DNA of 64,000 nt, from the NCBI GenBank assembly GCA_016191335.1, contig JACPOW010000035.1:1-64000 (forward strand), read 5' to 3'. The translations under genes and the position numbers were made by a program. Origin of the DNA: Elusimicrobiota bacterium (GTDB lineage: Bacteria; Elusimicrobiota; Elusimicrobia; UBA1565; UBA9628). A model generated the notes under the pieces. That model saw only the letters and a list, made by a program, of their open reading frames with translations. It was not told where the DNA came from and ran no database searches. Numbering within the stretch: position 1 is the stretch's first letter; each line of letters opens with the position of its first letter. Below, in pieces: positions 40,791-50,900 of the stretch.

Positions 40791-41842
40791 CGATTCACCT
40801 TTTTCGCGGGGGTTTTAGCGGGAGCCTTGACGGGCGTTTTGAGGGGCGTCTTGACCGGAGCCTTCTTGGCCGGCGCCGCGGCGGGCGCCTTGGCCGGAGC
40901 CTTCACGGGCTCCTTGTCCGGCAGGCCGAGCCGGGCGCGGAGCTGGGCGCGGGCGTAATCCATCATGCCCGAGGTGTTGCCGTCCTTCTCGGTGGCGCGG
41001 GCGGCCTCGAGCGCGGCGAGGCCTTTCGCGTCGCCGACGAGGCCGACGGTCGCGGCCGCCTGCTGACGGGTCACCGCGTCCGGGCTCTTCAGGGCGGCGT
41101 AAGCGACGGGCAGCCCCGACGGGTCGCCGGCGCGGGCGAGCGCGGTCGCGGCCTGCACACGCACCCCCGCGTCGCGGTCCTGCAGCGCCCCGGTCAAGGC
41201 AGGGCCGGCGCTGGGGTCGGCGACGAGGCCGAGCGCCTTGGCGGCCTCGGCTCGGACCCCGGCGTCGGAGTCGGACAGGGCGCTCGACAGGGCCGGCACG
41301 CTCTCCCTCGAGGCGATCTCGCCGAGCGCGGAGATCGCGACCTTGCGGGCGGAAGCGTCGGGATCGCTCAGCACCGCGGCGAGGGCGCCGACCGATCCCC
41401 CCGCGCGGAGCTTGCCGAGCGCGCGCATCGACGCGTGGCGCACCGGCGGGGAGGAGTCCTTCAAGGCCCCGATCAGCACGCCGGCGGCCGAGCCGTCGCC
41501 GATGTAGACGAACGCGGTGGCCGCGGCTTGGCGCACGCGGGGATCGGAGTCGCCGGACAGCACCGCCGAGAGCCTGGGGACCGAGGCGCGCGAGCGCTGG
41601 AGGCCGAGGGCGTCGCAGGCGGCCGCCCGCACGAAGGGATGCCCGTCGCCGAGAAGGGCCTCGAGGGCGGGCACGGCCGCGGGGTTGCGCGAGAGGCCGA
41701 GGGACTCCGCCGCCTGCCGGCGGACCATCGGATCGGAGGCCTTGGCGGCCTCGAGCGCCGCCTTGAGGGGGTCGGGGGCCTGCGCGCGGCCCATGGGCGC
41801 TACTAAGAGGAAGGCGGCCGCGAAAAGCGGGCGGAAGCTCAC
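40787..41842 (-). CDS. Exported HEAT-repeat protein
   Basis: A 351-residue protein with a signal peptide (start VSFRPLFAAAFLLVAPMGRA), eight or so HEAT/PBS-lyase-like repeats of about 31 residues (DPMVRRQAAESLGLSRNPAA, DPRVRQAAATAFVYIGD, DAGVRAEAAKALGLVADPSA) and a Lys/Pro/Ala-rich tail (KAPAKAPAAAPAKKAPVK). I use the GTG at 41842 because it begins the signal peptide and lies 6 nt after TATTAT; the frame is open 12 codons further. It leads the operon containing the CHASE2 cyclase and may act in the same envelope-sensing unit. Confidence 0.78.
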   Translation of the reverse strand: MSFRPLFAAAFLLVAPMGRAQAPDPLKAALEAAKASDPMVRRQAAESLGLSRNPAAVPALEALLGDGHPFVRAAACDALGLQRSRASVPRLSAVLSGDSDPRVRQAAATAFVYIGDGSAAGVLIGALKDSSPPVRHASMRALGKLRAGGSVGALAAVLSDPDASARKVAISALGEIASRESVPALSSALSDSDAGVRAEAAKALGLVADPSAGPALTGALQDRDAGVRVQAATALARAGDPSGLPVAYAALKSPDAVTRQQAAATVGLVGDAKGLAALEAARATEKDGNTSGMMDYARAQLRARLGLPDKEPVKAPAKAPAAAPAKKAPVKTPLKTPVKAPAKTPAKKVNR

Positions 41843-41848
41843 GCAGGG

Positions 41849-41854
41849 ATAATA
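41849..41854 (-). promoter_or_regulatory. -10 box of the HEAT-cyclase operon, leaderless type
   Basis: The minus strand reads TATTAT, six bases, then the GTG start at 41842. Confidence 0.45.
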
Positions 41855-41940
41855 GCGAGTCGTCCCCCCCGCCTTCAAGGGGAATCGGCGGCCCGGCGGC
41901 TCAGGCCGAGCTTCTTATAACCCCATCGATGGCTCGGCAC

Positions 41941-41960
41941 AACGGGGCTACCGCCCCGTT
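41941..41960. repeat. Hairpin overlapping the giant gene's stop codon
   Basis: AACGGGGC (41941-41948) pairs with GCCCCGTT (41953-41960) around TACC. On the minus strand the stem starts on the last two bases of the TAA stop. No T-run follows. Confidence 0.5.
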
Positions 41961-44900
41961 AGTGGATGACGCCGATCTTGCGGATGACGGTGGCCGACCC
42001 GCCGGGCGCCTTCACCTTGATGCGGGCGACGTAGCCGCCCTTCGAGACGGCCACGCCGGCGTCGTTGCGGCCGTTCCACGGGACGAAGTTCTGGCCGAGC
42101 TTGCCGCCCTCGGTGCCGGGCGGGGAACTGATGGTCTTGACCAGGTAGCCGAGCGCGTCGTAGATCGAGATGGTCACGTCCGAGTCCCCGTTCAGGATGT
42201 AGGTGATCTTCGTGATGCCGAGGTCGCCGCCTTTTCGCGAGTCGAACGGGTTCGGGAAGTTGCTCACGCCGGTGACGATCTCGGAGGTGATGCCCGTGCC
42301 GGCGCTCGCGGCCAGAGGCGACCAGTTCGAGGCCACGCCGGCGCCGCTGATGGCGCGCACGCGGTAGCTGAAGAACTGGCCGGGCTTGCGCGGGCCCTCG
42401 CCCGGGAAGCTCGGGTCGCCCACGTTGTAGGTGGTCAGGCGCGAGGGGACGACGTTGATCGTGCGCCAGATCACCGTCTCGGACAGGTTCTTCGGGTCGC
42501 CGCCGCGCTCCTGGACCTCGTAGGCCGCGACGCCCGACACGAACTGCTGCGACGGGGTCCACTTGACCGCGAACGTGGGCTTGCCCTGCTCGAGCGGCAC
42601 GGCCGAGCCGGGCGTGGTCGGGGCCGAGGGGTCCACGCGGTACACCCACATCGGCTGCGGCGGCGAGACCGAGCCCTGGGCGGAGACGAACTGGGCGAAG
42701 AGGATCGCGCCCGCGTCCGACACGAGCTCTCCGCTCGTGTGGATGATCGGCGCCGAGCCGCGCAGGCCGCGGCCCGTGTAAGGAGGCGGATCGCCGTCCT
42801 GGTAGATGACCTCGAAGGTGTTGGAGGTCGGCCCGCGCTTGACGCGCATGATCTCCGAGCCGATGTACACCAGGCCCGAGCCGTCGGTCTTCCCCAGCAG
42901 GCCGGTGTTGCTGACGACGGTGAAGAAGGTCGTCTCCTGGGTCAGGGTCTGGGTCAGGCGCGTGACGTTCGGGATCTCGAGCACCAGGTTCGTCAAAGTG
43001 GCGCTGGTGATCGGCTCGCTGCCCGCCATCACGCCGTAGGAGGCGACGGAGAGGCCGGCGACGTTGACGGCCGTCACCGAGGACCACTTGTGGGTGATGC
43101 CGATCGGGTCGTCGTAGTAGGCGCCGACGGCGACCTGGTAATAGCCCGACGTCCCCGTGACGGGCAGGTTGAAGGAGAGGGAGCCGGCGCTCTTGGCCCA
43201 CGCCGAGGGCGACAGGCCCTGGCCCGGGTCGGGCGCCGTCTTCGCCAGGTTCCCCTGGTCGGCGATGTCGAGGCCGATGCGGAACGACGGCTTGTTCGAG
43301 CCGGCGGAGAAGATCACGAGGTCGACGATGCCGTCCTTGTTGATGTCGACGTCCAGGATGCCCGTGCCCGTGAGGTCGGTCGTGGCGTTGCCGTCGCCGA
43401 GCAGGGAGACCGAGGTCGGGCGGGAGCTCTCGCCGACCTTGAAGTTGTCGGGCGAGCCGTCGCCGTTGACGTCGATGAGCGGCGGGGAGCCGCCGCAGTT
43501 CGCCGGCCACGGGAGGCCGTTCTGGCAGATCCACTTCGCCTGGTTGGGCAGGGGGTTGGCGTTGCTGTCGTAGCAGATGTTGTTGCGCGGGTTGACCGGG
43601 TCCTTGCCGTTGTTGCAGTTCGTCTGGTCGACGAGCGCGTAGGCGGGGTAGCCGACCGCCGCACCCGGGACGCCGGTGCCCGCGCGCGTCATGATGATCG
43701 GGGGCACGGCGGAGCTGACCGACACGCCCGGGACCGTCAGCATGGCGACGAGGAACTCCTTCGACGAGAGCGGCGGGCGGCGCAGCGGGTCGGGGGCCGC
43801 CGTCAGCGGGGCGCCGCCAGGGTCGATGAGGTCGGTGAAGTTGGCGAGCTGGAAGCCGGCGGTCTGGTTCAAAGTCGAGGCGCCGGACCGGTCGATGAAG
43901 CCCACGTCCGCGGTGAAGAACATGACCGCGGTCTTCGTCGTCACGCGCAGGTAGGGGATCGAGTTGACGGTCAGCGGGACGAGCGCGATGCCGTTGGAGA
44001 ACGCGCCGGTCGACGACGCCACGAGCTCGCCCATCAGCGCGTCGGTCGCCGGGGTGAAGACCCTGTCGCCGTTGTCGAGCCAGGCCTTGATGCGGGACAC
44101 GGTGCCGTCTCCGGTCATGGCCGTGGTCGAGGTCAGGATGGTCCCGGTCTGCTTGATGCGGATCGCGGCGATGTTGACGAAGTCCGAGCTCGTCTGCAGG
44201 TTCAGCTGCGCGACCGGCACGTTGGCGTCGCCCTGGCCGGCGCCGGCGGGCGCGAGCGAGAAGCCGTCCACGGCGAGCGTGATCGGGCTGATCGGGACGT
44301 TGCCGCCGACGTACGGGTAGGAGGTCGAGCCCGTGCCGAGCGGGTTCGTGCGCGTGATCCCGGTCAGCATGAGCACGTCCGCGTTGTCGCCGCGGGGCAG
44401 GCCGATCCACGAGGGGTCGCGGATCGTCACGTTGACCAGGTCGTTCTGGATGGCCGAGTCGCCGATGTCGTAGGCGACGAAGAAGGCCTGCGCGGTCGGC
44501 CCGACGTACTGGTCGCCGTTGAGCGTGACGAGGGTCTGCACGTTCGCGTCGGCGTTCTGGTCGAAGACGTCGACCTTCTTCACCGCCGTCCCGACCGTCA
44601 GGTTCAGGCGCGGCGTCGGGCCCAGGCCGAGGTTGTCGCCGCGCGAGGTCACGGTCACGCACGGCTTGCCCGTGATGTTGTCGATGCCGGGCGTGAACGC
44701 GGTCTGGCAGCCGGGGCCGGAGTAGGTCATCAGCTCGGCGCTGTTGACCCAGAGCCGGCCACCGATCATCTGGTTGGAGCTGTCCAGCGGGAAGCCCTTC
44801 GTCGAGGCCACGACCAGGTCGAACGGCGGGTTGGTCGTGGAGGACACCGCGACCGCCAGGGTCGTGTTGGCCTCGGAGATGTTGACGTCGTTGACGTCCA

Positions 44901-47900
44901 GCGTGTCGTCCTGGTTGATGTCCTTGAAGAGGCGGACGAACTTGACGTCGGTGTTGCGGCCGAGGGGCTTGGAGGTGTCCTGCGAGCCGCCGCCGCGCTC
45001 GAGGCGCAGCGCGCGCCAGGGGGCCAGCGCGATGTCGGTCGCCATGCTGAAGCGCAGCAGCGACACGTTGCTCTGGGCCTGGGTGACGCCGCGGATGCCC
45101 GCCGCGATGTCGCTGACGCCCAGGATCACGCGAGAGGTGACCTTGGTGACCTGCAGCAGCGGGTTGGAGGTGAAGCTCGTCTGCGGCAGGAGCACCGTGT
45201 TGGGCACCTGGACCGTGAAATAGCTCGGGGCGAGCATGGCGACGCCGAGCCCGTTGCCCTCGGCCGCGAACTGCGAGATGTCGTAGGTCAGGAAGTAGTC
45301 GGCCGGCGTCGTGCTGACGACGATCGGCGTGCGCAAAGTGATCGTGACCGTGCCGGAGCTGAACGTCTCGTTGCCGAACGAGAGCAGGTAAGGGCGGTCG
45401 CCCAGGGCGGTGACGGTCGAGTCCGCCGGGTCGAAGACGGCGTTGCCGTTGGAATCCGCCCAGACCTTGAGGATGGTGACGTCGCTGTCGAGCGAGCCGG
45501 GCGTGCCGGTCCGCGTGAAGCGGAGCTTCTGGACGAGAGCGGTGTTGCGGTCCGTCTTCATGTTGATGCGCAGCATCGCGACGTTCTTGTCGTTCTGCTT
45601 CGCCGTGTTGCCCGAGATCTGGTCGAAGGTGGCGGTGACCTGGTTGACGGTCGGGCCGATGACGAAGGTCGGGCTGGCGATCGGGGCGGTGCCGACGAAG
45701 ACGGTGTTGTGGCCGGCGAGCGTCGGCGTCAGCTTGAAGCGCGCCGGGTCGGACACCGAGACGCCGACGACCTCGTTCGGAGGCGTCAGGGTCGGGTGCG
45801 AGAACTTCGCCGAGGGCGAGACGTCGAACGCGACGTACAGCGTCGTCGGCGTCGACGTCACGATCATGTACCCCGGCGAGCCTATGTTCGGGTCGTTGAT
45901 CGGGATCGTCGCGCGGCCCGAGGTGTCGGGCGGCGTGCCGAAGCGGGCCTCGCACAGCGGGATGTCGCCGGCGTTGATGCCGGTGACCGGGTCGCGCTTG
46001 AAGATCCCGTCGATCGACTTGTAGACGCGCACGGCGCTGAGGTCGGGGTCGTCCCCGTTCAGGCCGGTCGGCAGGCTGCGGTTGAAGCGGATCTCCGAGA
46101 GCTGGACCTGGAAGGCCTGCGTCCAGACATCCAGGCGCACGGCGGCGACGTTGGCGTCGCCCTGGTTGATCGTCGGCGAGATCACCGCCCCGGTCGAGTG
46201 CGCGGACGGCAGGGTGTTCAGGGCGCCGCGCTCGACGTTGAGGATCGCGGGCACGGCCGCGTTGAAGGCGGTGTAGCCGATGATCTCGCCGTCGACCAGG
46301 GCGTAGGCCGTCGTGCCCGGCGCGGGCGAGGGCAGGCCCATCGTCGAGGTCAGGATCCACGAGGACTCGATCGTGCCGGCGGGCAGGGCGAGGATCGGGG
46401 TCGTCAGCAGCGGCGCGGGGAAGGTGCCGCTCGAGGTGCTGAAGTACGGCGTCGCCCGGACGTACATCGTCTGGGGCGCGGCGACGATGTCGCGGGCCTT
46501 CGAGTAGAACGGCAGCGGAGAGCTCGGGTCGTAGCGGTTGGGCAGCGCCAGGGCGTTCTGGAACACGTTGTCGTTGACCGGGTCGTTGGTCGGCAGGGAG
46601 CTCGGGAGGATGGTCACGCCCAGCGAGCGGGGCTTCTGGGTGAGGGGGTCCGTGGGCAGCGCCGTCTCCGAGATGTGGTAGGCCACGAAGTAGCGCTGCG
46701 GCTGCGCGGCGAGCGCCGCGGTGATGATCTTGCGGACCGGGCTCAGGACGATCTGCGAGACCAGCGGCAGGCCCTGGTAGTTGCCGAACGTGCCGGAGCC
46801 GACGAGGATATCCCCGCTCGGCGGGTTGAACAGGCCGTCGTTGTTGGCGTCGTACCAGAGCTGGGTCGAATCGACGTCGGTGGCCACCGCGCCGCCCGAG
46901 GTCGCGGTCCCGGTCGCGTAGACCAGCAGCCAGCGCCACGGGGCGTCGGCGACGTCCGCCTGGACGAGGATCGACGCGACCGCGACCGTGCTCTTCTGCT
47001 GGGCGAACGGCCCGATCGCCCCGTCGAAGGTGTCCGACGAGGTCACCTTGACGAAGTCGGCGTATTCGGTCACCTGCGATATGAACGACGCCGAGCGGCC
47101 GCCCAGGCTGGGGAGCGCCACGTTCAGCCCCGAGATGGTCTTCGGGTCCTTGATCTGGATGTAGGAGGTGTTCGGGATCGCGAGGCCGATGTTGGCCTGC
47201 GTCGACACCGTCGCCAGAGGGTGCAGGTCGTAGGTCACGAAGTAGTCGAGCTTGACCGTCTCGACGACCTGGCCGCCGCCGCCGACGAGGGCCTGGATCG
47301 GGATGCGCGCCGGGCCCGACAGGATGGTGCCCGTCGAGTAGGCCTGGGCGGTCGTGCCCTCCTGGCCGCGCGCGCAGTTCGTGTAGATGCCGTTCGTCTG
47401 GTCGAGCCCCGTGCAGAGCACGACCTCCTTGAGCCCCTCGTCGGTCTGGCCGTCGTTGAGAACGAGGCGGCTGACCTGGTCGTTGGGGAACGGGTTGTCC
47501 GCCGGGAACATCAGGCCGATCTGGTCGACGTAGATCATGGTGTCGCCGGGGGCGACCGGCGTCGAGATGATGGCGGTCGGGAAGACGTGCAAGGTCGAGT
47601 TCTGCGGGCTGACCTGTGTGTCGGTCGAGGTCTGCAGGAGGCCGTCGCCGTTGCGGTCGAGCCAGACGCGGATGTTGGTGACGTCCGTCGCCTTGTTGGA
47701 GGAGACCGCGCCGTTGTTGATGCCCGACGGCAGCCAGCGGTCGAGCTTGAGGCCCGTCCACTCGGCGGCGCCGGAGTTCACGCGCAAGGTCAACTTCGCG
47801 ACGGGCTGGTTCCTGTCGTTCTGGCTGATGCGCGAGGGGATCGAGTCGGTCTGGGTGCTGCCGACGACGCCCTGGCGGTTCCAGTCGGTCAGCACGACCT

Positions 47901-50900
47901 GGTCCGGGGTGGCGATGACCGGGACGTCGGTCGAGGTGAACTGGGCGAAGCTGGTGTTGATCACGCCGTTGCCCGACAGCGGGACGATCTGGGAGTTCGT
48001 GATCTTGACGCCGTGCCGCTGGCCCTCGGCGGCCGACGCGGCGATGTCGAAGGCCACGAAGTAGGTCTTCGTCGAGGTCAGGATGGTCCCGTTCATGCCC
48101 GTCGGGTCGTTGATGGTCAGTGAGACCTGGCCCGTCTCGCCGGACGGGAAGGTCGCCTCGGCCACCTGCTTGTCGATCGAGAACTCGAAGGTGCCGTTTC
48201 CCGGGGTCGTGATCTGGTTCGGCTGGGTGTCCAGGTACAGCCGGACCTTGCTGATGTGCTGGTCGAGGCCGCCGCCCTGGTGCGACAGGGTGATCTTCGA
48301 GATCACGCCGGAGAAGGCGTCGGTCCACAGGTCCAGGCGCGCGACGCCGACGTTGGTCATGCCCTGGTTGATGTAGCTGTAAGAGGAGAGCGTCAGGGAC
48401 GGCGGCTGCCACCACGCGTTGATGTCGGTCGCCTGGACGTTGATGCGGGCCGGCTGGCGCTCGACCGAGGAGGTCGCCGTGCGGATGGCGAAGTTGTCCG
48501 CGGCGATGCGGACCTGGAGGCCGGTCGCCAAGGTGATGTTCGACGGGTCCTGCAGCTGCAGGCCGAAGCTCGCCGGCAGCTCGTTGGGCGCGTAGCCGGT
48601 CGTCGAGAGGCGGACGGTGAGGAAGAAGTTCCGGTTCGTGTTGTTGATCACCGTGTTGACGGGATCCACGATCTCGAGCGCGGTCTGGCCGAAGGTTGCG
48701 CTGCCGAAGTACCACGTGCCCGAGCCGTCGTAGGCGCCGGTCCCGAGCATGATGTCCCCCGCCGGCGGAGGGTCGAAGCGGCCGTTGGCGTTGGCGTCGA
48801 ACCACAGGCCGAGCTCGGTCACCTTCAGGTTGTCGAAGTTGCCCTCGGCGCGGCTCTGCACCCGCATCGAGCTCAGGCTCGAGGCCAGGGCCGAGGCCTG
48901 CGTCGCGGCGACCTGCATCGACAGGCGCATCATCGGGATGGGGTCCGGCGACTCGCCCGGGACGTTGCCGTCGCCCTGGTTCAGGGTCTTCTTGGTCACG
49001 CCCGCGGCGATCTTGTCCCCCGGGATCGGGCCGTTCGGCGGCGGCGTCGATTCGGGGGCGAGGTCCTTGGGCGTCACCACGATGCCGACGAGCTCGACGT
49101 CGCCGTCCGAGCGCAGGGCGACGTTCGAGGGCAGGCCCGTGCGCGCGCCGTCGGCGGTGATGCCGTAGATCGCCGGGTTGTACTGGTCGCTCGTGCGGAC
49201 CTTGAGGACCTCCTGGATGATGTCGGTGACGCTGAGGTTGGCGAACACGCCCTGCTCGGCCGGGGTGAAGATGTGGTACGTCGCGTTCGCGATCGGGTCG
49301 CGCAGGGTCACCGTCGTCGTCGAGCCGGAGCTCATGAAGGAGACGATGCCGGTGTAGTAGTTGCCGTTCTGCGGGTCGCCGGCCGCGACGTTGCCGAACT
49401 TGTCGCGCGCCTTGACGACGATCGTGCCGGGGTTGGTGACCGGCAGCGGCGCCAGCGGCGTGTACGGGTGGTGCAAAGTCATGTAGGCCGCGGGCCCGGG
49501 CGTGATCGTCTGCACCTGGGTGATCGGGGTGAAGACGTCGTTGCCGCCGAGCAGGGCCTGGGCCTGGATGGTGGTCCCCCCCGCGATCGTGTCCCACGCG
49601 TACATCGGCGCCTGGGACAAGGCCGCGCCGCCGGGGATCGGCACGTCGAGCGACAGGGCGTTGAGGTTGCGCCAGCCGGTCGGGGCCGTCGCGATGATGA
49701 CCGCGGTCGGGTCGACGCCGCCGTAGGTGGTCAGGCCCGGGCTCGTGTAGCGCATCGTGAAGGTGGCCGTCGAGGTCGTCACGTTGCCGAACTTGTCGCG
49801 CAGCTCCGCGGCGATGACGGTGTTCGTCGGCACGCCGAGCACGTACTGGACCGTCGTGCCGGCGACCAGGCGGCGCGGCGGGTTGTACCAGCCGATCTGC
49901 GCGGGCTGGCCGGGGAGCACGGTGTAGCTGGCGCGGGCAACGTTCCAGGTCGGGTAGGTGATGCCGGTGGCCGTGATCTCGGCCGTCGAGCCGGTGGTCA
50001 GCAAGGTGTCGATCAGGTAGAAGGAGGTGGCCGACTGGTTGACGAGGATGTAGGCCACGGCCGAGGTGCTGATGAAGTTGCCGGGCGTCGGGGTCGAGAA
50101 GGCGATCTGGCCCAGGGAGTCGGACTCCAGGCGCACCTGGACGTAGCCCAGGCCCAGGTCCTGGCCCGGGCGGACCGGCGAGGGGTTGCCGTAGTAGTCG
50201 CTCGCCTCGAGCGTGAAGATCTGCGAGGTGGCGCCGGCCAGCAGGGCCTGGCCCGCGCCGGTCGAGATCGCGAGGCCGTCGATGCCGTCGGGCGAGACGG
50301 AGACCTCCTGGGCGGAGCTGAACAGCCCGGGGGACGTGAGCGAGATCGTCGGGGAGCCCGGCAGCGCGTAGCCGTTGGACGCGGTCGTGTCGAGGTAGTA
50401 GAAGGTCGCCGAGTAGGAGCCGATCGGGATGTCCACGGTCTGAGTCGAGACCAGGAATGAGGGCGCGGCGACGCGCGAGCCCGCGAACGCGTCGCTCGAG
50501 CGGGAGAAGCCGACGTAGTCGTTGTAGTACGAGGCGCGGCGCGAGCCGGTGGACAGCGTCACGACCACCGGCGCGGTCGTCACCGCCGGGTTGGAGAAGA
50601 TGTCCTGCAGCTGCGGCCGGAAGATGCCCGGGTTGTTCGAGAAGTCCACGACGCGCCCGGCGACGAGGTTGCGCACCGGGTTGCCGAAGGCGACCGTCTT
50701 GATCACGTCCGGGTCCGTCCGCAGCGGGTGGGTCGCCTTCACGGCGACGCCGACCTTGATCTGGATCGACCACAGCCCGGGGCGGCCGCCCTCGGCCGTG
50801 TTCGAAGACGGGCTCGGCCCGGAGTAGGAGCTCATGCGGTCATGGTAGCGGAAGCTGGTCTCCGCGCCGGTGAAGCCGGGGTCGATCGAGAAGCCGGTGA

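Noticed and set aside
42000..42260. Type IX secretion C-terminal sorting domain
   Set aside because: The terminal FlgD-like Ig domain resembles such tails, but no T9SS gene is in the window and the domain also occurs in unrelated bacteria.
41929..50773. Very long open frames on the plus strand and in a second minus frame across the giant gene
   Set aside because: They are shadows of high-GC, Thr/Ser/Val-rich coding. Their translations are Arg/Gly/Val-rich low complexity with no domain, while the chosen frame gives clear Ig-like repeats.
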